Assembly (NCBI GenBank): GCA_030539295.1
Contig: JAUNSJ010000001.1
Span: 126,001-190,000, forward strand
Length of the DNA: 64,000 nt
Reading direction: 5' to 3'
Source: Planctomycetia bacterium
GTDB taxonomy: Bacteria > Planctomycetota > Planctomycetia > Pirellulales > Thermoguttaceae
Part shown: positions 17,355-26,550 of the stretch, piece after piece
How positions within the stretch are numbered: the stretch's first letter is position 1
How the letters are laid out: each line of letters starts with the position of its first letter
The notes under the pieces: model-generated
Told to the model about the DNA's origin: nothing
What the model saw: only the letters and a program-made list of their open reading frames with translations
The model's database searches: none
Program-made: the position numbers and the translations under genes

Positions 17355-17784
17355 GGCTCTTCCTCCTGACGGCATCCCTCACACGAGAGTGCCTTTGTAT
17401 ACCGGGTCACCCGATTTGGTCTGTTCGGCAAGCTTATCTCAAGCCTGCGTCCCACGCTACCTGGGTAAAACGCGGGGGCAAACCGGGTGTCGGTAGTAAA
17501 TAGGATAATAATAAAAAAAACATTATGGCGAATTCTATCAGGAAGTTCGGCATCAGGAGGAGAACCGCTCTCCTCCAAGCCCCACTGTAAACATGCAAAT
17601 AGTATGCCAAAAAAACGCACCGGCCCGAAGTCTCCGTTCCCCACCGACGCTCTTCAATAAGCCCGCCCACGACCAACTCTCCTTATTACGCGGATTATTC
17701 CCCCTCGTACCTTCTTTGACCTGTATTTTCCTCCTTTCGTTCCTAAAAAAAACCGCCCTTTTCCCCCTTTTCCCCGTTATTTTC

Positions 17785-17812
17785 TTGCATATTTCCTTTT
17801 TCTGGATACAAT
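17785..17812 (+). promoter_or_regulatory. Candidate promoter for the RluA-type gene
   Basis: TTGCAT (17785-17790), 16 bases, then TACAAT (17807-17812), about 55 bases before the ATG at 17869. The wider 17355-17784 gap is pyrimidine-rich near its end; apart from this site and the ribosome site of the divergent XRE gene I see no gene or clear structure in it. Confidence 0.5.
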
Positions 17813-17868
17813 AGCTTATAGTGGGTTTGTGCCGTTGGCGTCAATTCGGTTTTTTCCAAGAATGATAC

Positions 17869-18582
17869 ATGAATTATACCGTAAAAAACAATATATTGTA
17901 CGAAGATAACCATCTGCTCGTGCTCAATAAAGTGCCGCAAATTGCTACAATGGGCCTGCCCGAGGGTGAGACAACCCTGCTCACGCTGGCGAAAGACTAT
18001 ATTAAACAGAAGTATCATAAAGAGGGAAATGTTTATCTGGGAGTTGTCAGTCGTCTGGATTTCCCTGTCTCCGGAGTCGTGGTCTTTGCCAGAACGTCCA
18101 AGGCGGCGGAGCGGCTGAACGCTCAATTTCGGACCCACGAAGTGCAAAAGACCTATCTTGCCATTGTTGAAGGTTTGATTCATCCGCTGGAAGATCTTTG
18201 CGTCAATACCCTTTGCGAAGACCCGCGCCACCGCAAAATGTATATAACCGAACTCCCGGCCGAGCAGGTGCCCGGCGCGGTCGAAGCTCGTTTACGCTAC
18301 CGCCGCCTGGCACGACTTGGCGAAAACAGTCTCCTCGAAGTTGCTCTGGAGACCGGACGCAAACATCAGATACGACTTCAGCTCGCCCATCGCGGACATC
18401 CGATTGCTGGCGACTTTAAGTACGGGTCACGATTGAAGTTACGCGACGGAATCGCTCTACACGCCCGAAGTCTGGTCATTAAGCACCCGACCCGCGACGA
18501 CCTGCTGACCTTTACGGCCGACGTTCCTCCTTTCTGGCATGAACTTGGCTTTCGTGACTCCAACTCAATCTCTTCGCAATAG
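17869..18582 (+). CDS. RluA-family RNA pseudouridine synthase
   Basis: A 237-residue pseudouridine synthase. The catalytic segment reads SRLDFPVSGVVVFA (Asp about 64), where most family members have HRLD.DTSG. Conserved TGRKHQIRLQLAHRGHPIAGDFKYG and ALHARSL are present. No S4 domain is visible. It should isomerise uridine to pseudouridine in rRNA or tRNA; the exact site cannot be told. The next gene, a kinase, starts 14 bases downstream, so they may be co-transcribed. Confidence 0.88.
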   Translation: MNYTVKNNILYEDNHLLVLNKVPQIATMGLPEGETTLLTLAKDYIKQKYHKEGNVYLGVVSRLDFPVSGVVVFARTSKAAERLNAQFRTHEVQKTYLAIVEGLIHPLEDLCVNTLCEDPRHRKMYITELPAEQVPGAVEARLRYRRLARLGENSLLEVALETGRKHQIRLQLAHRGHPIAGDFKYGSRLKLRDGIALHARSLVIKHPTRDDLLTFTADVPPFWHELGFRDSNSISSQ

Positions 18583-18596
18583 GAGTCAATTATCTT

Positions 18597-20462
18597 ATGT
18601 CCCAGCCGCGACCCCTTATTTATGACCGTATTGAGCAGAGTGGACTCGTTCCGCCCAAGGTTCTGGAGGAAGTCTATCAATCTTTATACGAAAAGCTCCT
18701 GACGCGTCAGCGCGAAATGACGGGTTCTCCAAACGCCGCTTCAACCCCGTTAAAAAATCATCTGGATAAAATAGGCAGCTTAAGCAAAACAGTAAACACA
18801 GATAAACCAGACGACTCCAAAACCAGCGGGGAATACGCTTATTCCTTTAGTGCCCCGCCTTTACCGGCGACGTCCAACGCGGCGGAAACCGATTTCGAAC
18901 TCGGCGACATCCCACGCGATAGCGACAGTTCCTCCTTTAGCATGGAGCTATCCGACGAGAGTAAAGAGATTGCCGTCTTTCTGTCCGGCCCGTTCGAGGA
19001 GGAAATGGAGCGGTTTCTTCCGGCGGAACTGGAGCTTCGCGGACTGATCAACCGGTGGCAAGTCTCGCAGTTACTTCATGCCCGGACTCGGTTTATGCTA
19101 GGGACCTGGCGCGTGGTCGATTCGCTGGGCCAAGGGGGCTACGGCCACGTCTTTCTCGGTCGACCGCAAGAAGACCCGGACAATCGGGGCGCGGCGCAAT
19201 CGACCGGTAATCAGGAGACAGACGTCGCCATAAAAGTTCTTCCCCTGCACTTGGCAGACGAGACGTCGATTTATAAATTCTTGCGAGAAGTAGAGATATG
19301 TCGCGGACTGGTGCATCCGAACGTGGTCCAGTTCTACGATAATTCGGAAGACGGCAACGTCCATTACGCGGTTTATGAATATATAAATGGAGGCGACTTG
19401 CGGCGTCTGATCGCGCGTCATGAGCGCCTCGACCCCATTTTGGCCATAGCGATCGTGCGGGAAGTGGCCAAAGGTCTGCATTACCTTCACAGTCAGGGCA
19501 TCGTCCATCGCGATATTAAGCCGGGCAATATTCTGTTAAGCCGGTCGGGCAAGGTGAAATTGATTGACCTGGGCCTGGCGGTTCCCCTGCCGCGTACCCC
19601 GGACGGCCGGCCTTCGTCGCTGTATAAGCGTTTTACACAGTGGGAAAACGACTGGTTCCGCGAAAATCGGGCGGTGGAGAGTGTGCCAGGCGACGCCAGT
19701 GAGCCGGGCAACCGCAAACGCCGCGTCGCAGGCACGCCAGACTATATTTCGCCTGACCAGATTCGTTCGCCGCACGAGCCGAACGCTTTATGGGACATTT
19801 ATTCCCTGGGCTGTACTTTTTATTTTATGGTAACGGGAATCGTCCCCTTCCCGGCTGGGACGCCCCTCCAGAAAATGCAGGCACAGCTCTATTGTGACCC
19901 GCCGGAACCACGCATGTTTAATCAGGAACTGCCGGAGGAAGTCTCGAAATTAATTTTGCAAATGATGTCGAAAAACGCCTCCGACCGTGTCCGCTCGGCA
20001 AATGAAGTGCTTTTTCGGCTCAAACCATGGGCATCCACAGGAAATCTTATCGCCACGGCCCTTGCCCATTCGACGAATTTGAATTACAATAGAGAGGAAC
20101 TCGCGTCGTCACAGGCGGAGCAGGATCGCACCGGGTCCGGCGTCGGGCAGGCGACTGGAGGTCCCGGCGACCCGTCACACGCCTCCGGGGCCGTGCCTGA
20201 AGGGAGCGTGCCTGCGGGTACCGACCTGTATGCCATGTACCAGCGACTGGCGGCTCCTCCGGTTTTGACTGCTAAGCCACAGCGCCCTGACAGCAAGGAG
20301 CGTCGAAAACGCCTGCAAGCGAAATGGGTCAATTCACCCTTGGCCCTGGAGCTGGAAATACGGCGACTCGAGAGTGTAACGCGGGGACTGACTCGATTCG
20401 TCCTGTTTCCCCTTATCATAGTCGCTATTGCGGTTATGATTTATTTTTTATTCGCCTGGTGA
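18597..20462 (+). CDS. Membrane-anchored Ser/Thr protein kinase
   Basis: A 621-residue Hanks-type kinase. An N-terminal ~165-residue region with low-complexity Ser/Pro stretches precedes the kinase domain: glycine loop GQGGYGHVF (about 178-186), VAIK lysine (about 213), catalytic HRDIKPGNILL (about 304), DLG in place of DFG, and activation segment GTPDYISPDQ. After a disordered linker a single membrane helix (LFPLIIVAIAVMIYFLF) lies near the C-terminus. Multi-Ser/Thr-kinase repertoires are typical of planctomycetes. The catalytic residues appear intact, so it should be active, with the kinase domain facing the cytoplasm. Confidence 0.92.
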   Translation: MSQPRPLIYDRIEQSGLVPPKVLEEVYQSLYEKLLTRQREMTGSPNAASTPLKNHLDKIGSLSKTVNTDKPDDSKTSGEYAYSFSAPPLPATSNAAETDFELGDIPRDSDSSSFSMELSDESKEIAVFLSGPFEEEMERFLPAELELRGLINRWQVSQLLHARTRFMLGTWRVVDSLGQGGYGHVFLGRPQEDPDNRGAAQSTGNQETDVAIKVLPLHLADETSIYKFLREVEICRGLVHPNVVQFYDNSEDGNVHYAVYEYINGGDLRRLIARHERLDPILAIAIVREVAKGLHYLHSQGIVHRDIKPGNILLSRSGKVKLIDLGLAVPLPRTPDGRPSSLYKRFTQWENDWFRENRAVESVPGDASEPGNRKRRVAGTPDYISPDQIRSPHEPNALWDIYSLGCTFYFMVTGIVPFPAGTPLQKMQAQLYCDPPEPRMFNQELPEEVSKLILQMMSKNASDRVRSANEVLFRLKPWASTGNLIATALAHSTNLNYNREELASSQAEQDRTGSGVGQATGGPGDPSHASGAVPEGSVPAGTDLYAMYQRLAAPPVLTAKPQRPDSKERRKRLQAKWVNSPLALELEIRRLESVTRGLTRFVLFPLIIVAIAVMIYFLFAW

Positions 20463-20491
20463 CAGACCCAACTGATGAAAACTAAGATAGC

Positions 20492-21202
20492 ATGACAAAC
20501 CGGGAAGACAGCCTTTTGCAATGCCAAAAGTTGCTGAAATACACATTTAAAGATCCGCAGCTTCTCAAGACAGCCCTGACTCACGCGTCCTGTGCCGCCA
20601 CGCACAAGGACTCCAACGAACGTTTGGAATATTTGGGAGATTCCGTTCTCGGTCTTGTTATTGCTGATTATCTCTATAACGACTGCCCGGAATGCGATGA
20701 AGGGGAGCTTTCCGCGATTAAGGGGTCCATTGTTTCGCGACAGACGTGCAATCGTATCGGTCGCAAGCTGGGCCTGGAACGCTACTTGAGCGTTGCACGC
20801 GGAATAAGTCCTCTGCCAGATTCCATGGTGGCGAACCTGATTGAAGCGATTCTCGGGGCCGTCTATCTCGACGCCGGTTTCGATCGGACGAAGGAATTCG
20901 CCGTTAATCTGTTCAATGAGGAGATGGAATCGCTCAAAGTCGTGCGCGATTCCAATAATTTCAAGGCCGCCTTGCAGAACTGGGTGCAGCAGCATATGCC
21001 AGGCGTTGCGGTTGTGTACCAGACTCTGGACGAAAAGGGCCCGGCGCACAGGAGGTGTTTTAAGATAGGAGTCGCACTTGAGCAGCGAACGTTTCAGGCA
21101 GCTTGGGGCGCGACGAAGAAGGAAACGGAGCAACGGGCAGCGGAAAACGCGCTGTCCGCTCTACTCGGTCAGGAGCCGCCCTATCCCGACGGCGATCATT
21201 GA
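20492..21202 (+). CDS. rnc: Ribonuclease III
   Basis: A 236-residue RNase III. The catalytic signature NERLEYLGDSVLGL lies near residues 45-58, the second acidic set is in DSMVANLIEAILGAVYLDAG, and a double-stranded RNA-binding domain fills about 155-225 (NFKAALQNWVQQHMPGVAVVY ... FQAAWGATKKETEQRAAENALSALL). It processes rRNA precursors and structured mRNAs. Length is normal. It lies 29 bases after the kinase gene and 12 bases before the next gene, suggesting one transcript. Confidence 0.96.
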   Translation: MTNREDSLLQCQKLLKYTFKDPQLLKTALTHASCAATHKDSNERLEYLGDSVLGLVIADYLYNDCPECDEGELSAIKGSIVSRQTCNRIGRKLGLERYLSVARGISPLPDSMVANLIEAILGAVYLDAGFDRTKEFAVNLFNEEMESLKVVRDSNNFKAALQNWVQQHMPGVAVVYQTLDEKGPAHRRCFKIGVALEQRTFQAAWGATKKETEQRAAENALSALLGQEPPYPDGDH

Positions 21203-21214
21203 ACAGGATCTGTT

Positions 21215-22264
21215 ATGAAAGCGATTGTACTATTTTCCGGCGGTCTGGACAGTCTTTTGGCCGCGGCTATCCTCAAACGACAGGGAGTGGAGGTCATCGG
21301 CCTGAATCTGACGACCCCGTTTCACGACTGTTCCGACGCGGCGGCCGAAGGAGCCAAGGCACTCGGAATTGAACTTGTGGTACGCCATTTCGGTAATGAA
21401 TATATGGCCATGGTCGCCAAGCCGAAATGGGGTTATGGCAAAGGCATGAACCCCTGTATCGACTGCCGCATTGCCATGCTCAAGACGGCGGCGGAACTTA
21501 TGACAGAACGAGGCGCCGAGTTCGTCGCCACGGGTGAAGTCGTGGGGCAGCGGCCTAACAGTCAGAAGATGCATCAGCTGGAACTCATTGCTCGCGACTC
21601 CGGACTCAACGGCAAACTTCTTCGCCCTCTTAGTGCCAAGGCACTTACCGCGTCCGAGCCAGAGACCACTGGCGGGGTCGACCGGACAAAACTCTATTCC
21701 TACACCGGGCGTCAGCGGGTGAGTCTGATTGCTCTTGCGCGAAAAGAATTTGAAATTCCGATTATTCCGCAGCCGTCAACCGGGTGCCTGCTCTGTGAGG
21801 GGTCCTATGCGCCGCGCGTTCGCGATCTGGTGCGTTACAAGCCCAACGCAACGAGCTGGGACGCCGCTCTGCTGACCGCGGGCCGGCAAGTGCGGATCAG
21901 TAGTGAGATGAAATGCACGGTCGCGCGTCGACTCGATGATTGTACGCGACTTGAAAAACTCTACGCCCGGTCGGACAGGAGCCGATGCTGCCTCCTCTTT
22001 CCAAAAAATTATAATGGCGCGGCTGTCCTGCTCGTTACCGACCTGGCTCCAGAATACGGGGATGCACATTTTGCAATGACGCCCGAACTGGACACCGCGA
22101 TACACATGGCCGGGGCACTCGCTCTGGCGTTCACTAAGCCGGAAAAATACCAGGCCGCAGAAGGGGGCACGCCCACCATTATTCTGAAGTACGGTGCGTG
22201 CGAAGTTCTCCTCGCGATAGAACCGGACGACACTGTCTTGGCAAATGTTAAAATGATTAAGTAA
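21215..22264 (+). CDS. PP-loop ATPase, MnmA/ThiI-like tRNA thiolation family
   Basis: A 349-residue protein opening with the PP-loop FSGGLDSLLAA (about 7-17). Cysteines in NPCIDCRIAM and TGCLLCE resemble the paired cysteines of tRNA 2-thiouridylases and ThiI relatives. The C-terminal third (about 220-349) resembles the NFACT-R-like RNA-binding module fused to such proteins in some lineages. Likely role: ATP-dependent activation of a tRNA uridine for sulfur transfer. It is not a canonical MnmA in length or C-terminal domain, so I leave the symbol blank. Co-transcription with rnc is likely. Confidence 0.7.
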   Translation: MKAIVLFSGGLDSLLAAAILKRQGVEVIGLNLTTPFHDCSDAAAEGAKALGIELVVRHFGNEYMAMVAKPKWGYGKGMNPCIDCRIAMLKTAAELMTERGAEFVATGEVVGQRPNSQKMHQLELIARDSGLNGKLLRPLSAKALTASEPETTGGVDRTKLYSYTGRQRVSLIALARKEFEIPIIPQPSTGCLLCEGSYAPRVRDLVRYKPNATSWDAALLTAGRQVRISSEMKCTVARRLDDCTRLEKLYARSDRSRCCLLFPKNYNGAAVLLVTDLAPEYGDAHFAMTPELDTAIHMAGALALAFTKPEKYQAAEGGTPTIILKYGACEVLLAIEPDDTVLANVKMIK

Positions 22265-22276
22265 CGGAACGGGACC

Positions 22277-23656
22277 ATGGCACTACCGGAATCACTCTTG
22301 TTTCATCCCGAACTTCGGCACCCGAGCGGGCTAACCGGCGAAGAATATATCAAACGAAGTCTCAATCGCTGCACGGCGAGTGAAAACGACGACCGCCTTA
22401 AATTGGGCAGAAACGTTGCGGGAGAAGGTCAGGTCGCCATAGCCGGGGCCGGGCTCATGGGCATCTCCATCGCGGCGGCGTTTCTGGGGGCCGGGTTTCA
22501 CGTGCTCCTGTACGATGTGGCCGAAGAAGCTCTTCGCACTGCTCCCGATCGCTTGCAGAAAGAACTCGCTCTGCAGTCGCCAGATACAAATTTTGTGGAA
22601 GTTCAATCCGGCCGATTCCGAACGACGCATCTGCTTGCCGATTTACACGCGTGTCCCGTTCTCATCGAAACCATTGTGGAAAAGCTCAAAATTAAACAAA
22701 AATTTTACGCCGCGCTCGACGATGTCGTACTCCCCGGAACTTTGCTCCTGTCGAACACCTCGACCATTGAGATTAATCGTTTGGCCGAAGCATTGAATTC
22801 GTGCCGTCATTTGTCGCCGGAGCATTTTTGCGGCTTTCACTTCTTTCATCCGGTGCGGCGTCGGGCTCTGCTGGAAATTATTCGCGGAACACATACGAAC
22901 GAGGTGACTCTGGCCTTGGCCAAACGACTGGCAATCTCCATTGCGAAACTGCCCATTACCGTTAATGACGGGCCGGGCTTTCTCGTGAATCGCCTGCTCA
23001 ACCCGTGTCTGAACGAATCCCTGGCGCTTTTGGAAGAGGGATTTCCTCTGCTCCGAATTGAAAATGTCTGCCGCCGGTTCGGAATGGAAGTGGGACCGTT
23101 TCGCATTATGGATGAAATTGGTCTGGACGTCGCACTGCATTCCGGCTGGTCGATTGCCACGCGTTTTCCCGACCGCGTTACCGCGCATACCATTCTCCCG
23201 ACCATGGTGCGTGCGGAACGCTTTGGGCGTAAGCGGGGCGGCGGGTTCTACCGCTACGACAAGACGGCAACTTTTTGGGAAGATGAGGGCATTTTTGACG
23301 ACTCCTTGACCGATTTTTTAAACGCAAACGGCATAAAGCTCGCAAAGCCGGAATGCCCGGACGAAGAGATGGACGCGGAAATAGCAACCCGTATTCTGCT
23401 GGCCATTTTACTGGAGGCCGGACGACTCGTTCAAGATGGAATCGTGAGCGATTTCAGTGCCGTCGATATTGCCTTAACGTGCGGGCTTGGTTTTTCAAAG
23501 CCGCGTGGCGGACTCTGCTACTGGGCGGATTGCGTTGGATTGAACCGACTCCTGGAAGCCGCCGAACCTTACAAGCATTTGGGGACTCGCTATACGATTC
23601 CCGAAATTTTGCGAGCAAAAGATCAGACGAACGAACCTCTCATTAAAATGAGTTGA
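22277..23656 (+). CDS. 3-hydroxyacyl-CoA dehydrogenase (stand-alone)
   Basis: A 459-residue protein. After a ~50-residue N-terminal extension, an NAD-binding Rossmann motif GAGLMG lies at about 57-62. The family motif HFCGFHFFHPVRRRALLEIIRG carries the catalytic-type His, and VNDGPGFLVNRLLNPCLNE starts the C-terminal helical domain. A second C-terminal copy of the 3HCDH fold follows. It lacks the enoyl-CoA hydratase half of FadB. It should oxidise (S)-3-hydroxyacyl-CoA to 3-ketoacyl-CoA. No other beta-oxidation gene is nearby, so its pathway is uncertain. Confidence 0.87.
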   Translation: MALPESLLFHPELRHPSGLTGEEYIKRSLNRCTASENDDRLKLGRNVAGEGQVAIAGAGLMGISIAAAFLGAGFHVLLYDVAEEALRTAPDRLQKELALQSPDTNFVEVQSGRFRTTHLLADLHACPVLIETIVEKLKIKQKFYAALDDVVLPGTLLLSNTSTIEINRLAEALNSCRHLSPEHFCGFHFFHPVRRRALLEIIRGTHTNEVTLALAKRLAISIAKLPITVNDGPGFLVNRLLNPCLNESLALLEEGFPLLRIENVCRRFGMEVGPFRIMDEIGLDVALHSGWSIATRFPDRVTAHTILPTMVRAERFGRKRGGGFYRYDKTATFWEDEGIFDDSLTDFLNANGIKLAKPECPDEEMDAEIATRILLAILLEAGRLVQDGIVSDFSAVDIALTCGLGFSKPRGGLCYWADCVGLNRLLEAAEPYKHLGTRYTIPEILRAKDQTNEPLIKMS

Positions 23657-23704
23657 CCGTTCGGCATGGGATAAAATTCTTTTTTTATGAATTGAGGGCA
23701 GACA

Positions 23705-24511
23705 ATGAAACAGACAGCGGTTATTATAGTAGCGGCCGGACGAAGTGAACGGTTTTCCGGGCAAGCAAGCCCACTGGCGCATTCTGTATTAAAGAAAAAA
23801 CCTTTTGCCTTACTGAAAGGGCGTGCCGTCTGGCTGCACAGCGCTCAAAAATTTGCAAACAGGAACGATGTATGCCAGCTAATTCTGGTCGTTTCGCCGG
23901 AGGACCGTGACGAGGTCGAACGGAAGTACGCCGCGGATCTCGGTTTTTTGGGAGTAACGCTGGCCGATGGAGGCCGTGAACGCGCCGACTCCGTGGCTAA
24001 CGGCCTTGCCTGTGTTAATGCAGCAGCGGAATACGTTGCGGTCCACGACGCTGCCCGACCCTGTGTCACTGACTCCGAACTGGAAAAGGTCTTTCGTGAA
24101 GCCTATCGAACAGACGCCGCCATTTTAGCCACGCCTCTGGTCGGCACTATCAAACGTGCAGTCGTGGCTGACAACACGACTCCCAGTCATACACAAAAAG
24201 AGAACCCCTTCGCCGCTCTGTTTGAAGAAAAGAATAACTACCCCAGTATCGAAACCACGATTGACCGCAATAATCTCTGGGAAGCACAAACGCCGCAGGT
24301 CTTTAAGCGTTCTCTACTGGAACAGGCCTACGCAAACCGAAAGAATACGCACCCGACCGACGACTCGCAACTCGTCGAATGGCTCGGGCATCCGGTATCA
24401 CTGGTCCAGGGCGAAAAAACGAACCTGAAGATTACAACAGCCGCCGACCTCAAACTGGCCGAAAAATTCCTCGACTCCGCCAGTAAAAAACCATCACCCT
24501 TCCATTTTTAA
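23705..24511 (+). CDS. ispD: 2-C-methyl-D-erythritol 4-phosphate cytidylyltransferase
   Basis: A 268-residue IspD. The nucleotide-binding segment VAAGRSERF is at about 9-17, and ADGGRERADSV, VHDAARPCV and AQTPQVFKRSLLEQAY are family hallmarks. It makes CDP-ME from CTP and MEP in the non-mevalonate isoprenoid pathway. It is longer than the usual ~230 residues because of an insertion near 150-190 (about the TPSHTQKENPF segment). The Lys of the typical G.G.RM motif is replaced in this divergent N-terminus. Start ATG 23705 follows GAGGG. Confidence 0.9.
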   Translation: MKQTAVIIVAAGRSERFSGQASPLAHSVLKKKPFALLKGRAVWLHSAQKFANRNDVCQLILVVSPEDRDEVERKYAADLGFLGVTLADGGRERADSVANGLACVNAAAEYVAVHDAARPCVTDSELEKVFREAYRTDAAILATPLVGTIKRAVVADNTTPSHTQKENPFAALFEEKNNYPSIETTIDRNNLWEAQTPQVFKRSLLEQAYANRKNTHPTDDSQLVEWLGHPVSLVQGEKTNLKITTAADLKLAEKFLDSASKKPSPFHF

Positions 24512-24528
24512 CTTTTTTGTATGCCCCC

Positions 24529-24560
24529 CAGCCCCGACCTGTTTCGCAAGTCGGGGGCTG
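24529..24560. terminator. Hairpin between convergent ispD and cassette B3
   Basis: CAGCCCCGAC (24529-24538) can pair with GTCGGGGGCTG (24550-24560), one G bulged. It lies 18 bases after the ispD stop and 14 bases beyond the end of the converging gene. No clean T-run follows on either strand, so it is a possible rather than proven terminator. Confidence 0.5.
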
Positions 24561-24574
24561 ATGCCACACAAAGC

Positions 24575-26056
24575 CTAATTCGCGTTATCATCCCTAAAAA
24601 CAAGGGAATAGAGGTCGACTTCTTTCATGTAAAATTTTAATCTGACGACCTTACCCGCCAGTTCACCCGCGTGACGATCATTTTGCCACACAACCTCTTT
24701 GGCAATCTTGTTACCGACCAGCGCCGGCGATTCTTCTCGCGAATAACCGGGTATCGGCGTCCCCGCTTCGTCCAGGAGTTCGACCTGCATTTTGCCTGCG
24801 GCTCCGGTTGCAAAATTCAGAATCAGGTCCTGACCACTGAAACGAAACGGGCGTGTTATGAGTTCACCCGGGTCGTAGCCGGCATGAACCGACACGAAAC
24901 CATCCAGACGAATTGAATAGCGGTGCAAGGCCCGTTCCACCTGCTGATAGAATCGCACAACATACATTGACATTTCCGACTCGGACGTTTGAATCAGCCC
25001 GGCTGCCGGATAATTGCTGCGTGACGCCCAGTTGCCAGGCTCAATACCGGGCCGAATTAGCGATTCGCGGAAGAGTCGATCGTAGTGGCTACCGCCGCCG
25101 CGTGTCGTAAGGAGTACGGCATCGCTGCAATCGTTAAAAAAACGCAAGTCGATTTTAAGATACCCGGGTACAACATGAATTTCTTTGGCCATCTCCTCGT
25201 CGACTGCATTTTGGCCGTAAACGAAACGGGCCGCAGTCGCTAGATAAATGTGCGGTGCGCGGAAATAGGGACACGTTTGATTGGTGTATAAATGTTCCAC
25301 TTGCGGGTCATCGAAGGTCATCGGTTCAGGGGCTGACCAGTGAATAAAATCATCCGACGTTGCCCGGGCAACACTGCGAAGTTCATTCGGTCCTTGAAAA
25401 TCTATCGTGTACCGCATATAGCAGACATATTTCTGTTCCGATTCCGACCAAAAAGCAACATTTTGTGAATCGAACATATAACACGCGTTCGGACTCTGTA
25501 TAACTGGCGTCTCGGAAAGCTTCTTCCAATGAACGCCATCGGAAGAAATGAAGGCCAGCAGTCGTCCAATTCCTCCAAGTGCCTTATACTTCTCCTCCGG
25601 CGGAACACCAGGTCGTTTATCAACAAAAGGTGTAAAATTATGATCTCCGTCCCCACCCCATATTGCATTATTAAGTTTTTTGGCGTCACCCAGGTTAATG
25701 ATGTTATACTCCGGCTTGGTCCAGTGGATTCCATCGTCGCTTTCGGCGCAACACGTCACACCGCCTGACGCGCGATAATAGGCACGTTTCTTCACGCCAT
25801 CGTCAAGAACAGTTACATACGTTGCAAATCCATCTTCCCAAGGGGCGTCAAAAGCAAACGCGACCCCTTCATCGCGGGGTTCATGCAGTTTGTATGCTAC
25901 ATTATTCATGGACTCGACTAAAAAATTATCCACGAAGAGCTCCAGACGAGTCCCCAAGTCTGGAATACTCCTGTCGTTCGTATCCTCCGCCGTGACTGAC
26001 ACAGCAGGGAGAAATAAAACGAGGCACAATATTATGGTGTGAATTTTGTGTAACAT
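24575..26056 (-). CDS. Secreted five-bladed-propeller glycosidase-like protein, cassette B3
   Basis: A 493-residue protein with a signal peptide (about 1-23, ending SVTAEDT). Repeated SDDGIHWTKP, SSDGVHWKKL and TSDDFIHWSAP motifs, and the acidic start DLGTRLELFVDNFLVE, resemble GH32/GH43-type propeller proteins that are abundant in planctomycetes. I see no unambiguous catalytic triad. It is the last gene of cassette B3, 18 bases after its lipoprotein, and takes the place occupied by sialidase-like proteins in the sister cassettes. Substrate unknown. Confidence 0.7.
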   Translation of the reverse strand: MLHKIHTIILCLVLFLPAVSVTAEDTNDRSIPDLGTRLELFVDNFLVESMNNVAYKLHEPRDEGVAFAFDAPWEDGFATYVTVLDDGVKKRAYYRASGGVTCCAESDDGIHWTKPEYNIINLGDAKKLNNAIWGGDGDHNFTPFVDKRPGVPPEEKYKALGGIGRLLAFISSDGVHWKKLSETPVIQSPNACYMFDSQNVAFWSESEQKYVCYMRYTIDFQGPNELRSVARATSDDFIHWSAPEPMTFDDPQVEHLYTNQTCPYFRAPHIYLATAARFVYGQNAVDEEMAKEIHVVPGYLKIDLRFFNDCSDAVLLTTRGGGSHYDRLFRESLIRPGIEPGNWASRSNYPAAGLIQTSESEMSMYVVRFYQQVERALHRYSIRLDGFVSVHAGYDPGELITRPFRFSGQDLILNFATGAAGKMQVELLDEAGTPIPGYSREESPALVGNKIAKEVVWQNDRHAGELAGKVVRLKFYMKEVDLYSLVFRDDNAN

Positions 26057-26074
26057 AAAATTTTATTCCTTTCT

Positions 26075-26491
26075 CTAGGGAATGGTGAACGCTGCTGTAT
26101 TTTTCCCGGGCACTACTGTAAATTGCAAAGGACTCTCCTCCGGAATTTGATAATTTCCTTTAATGGGAAAGGCGTCCATGGCGGCCTTACTTTCGTCCGG
26201 GTCCATATCCGATCGCAAAACAGGCAGCAACGCAACGCGATATTCACCTGGCATAATTGCGCCCGGCAGGACGAAAACACCACTTGCGTCGAGTTCCGCG
26301 GAAGATTGATCTTCGCCATTGGTCGCCTGGAAAACGACCGTACCATTGGTCAGTGGCGCGTCGTTATAAGTAACCTTCCCCTGTACAAGTCCCGTCGCTT
26401 TCTTTTTCTGTGAACAGCCCACCGTTCCCATAATAATCACGGCCAGACCTATCATGCAATACACTATTGTTCGACTTATTCTGTTTTTCAT
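26075..26491 (-). CDS. Lipoprotein of cassette B3 (CarboxypepD_reg-like)
   Basis: A 138-residue lipoprotein; MGTVGC forms the lipobox (Cys about 26) after a hydrophobic signal. The mature domain GKVTYNDAPLTNGTVVFQA...GVFVLPGAIMPGEYRVALLP is the small transthyretin-like fold typical of planctomycete lipoproteins. It ends with a FTVVPGKNTAAFTIP strand. It lies 59 bases after the DUF1559 stop and 18 before the propeller gene. It is closer in layout to the 33071 and 55799 lipoproteins than to 13156/29561. Confidence 0.82.
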   Translation of the reverse strand: MKNRISRTIVYCMIGLAVIIMGTVGCSQKKKATGLVQGKVTYNDAPLTNGTVVFQATNGEDQSSAELDASGVFVLPGAIMPGEYRVALLPVLRSDMDPDESKAAMDAFPIKGNYQIPEESPLQFTVVPGKNTAAFTIP

Positions 26492-26550
26492 GTTTCGCTT
26501 TCCTTAGTTGTGATTCGTGTTTGTCGCAAAGTATCCCGTTTCACGTGTAC

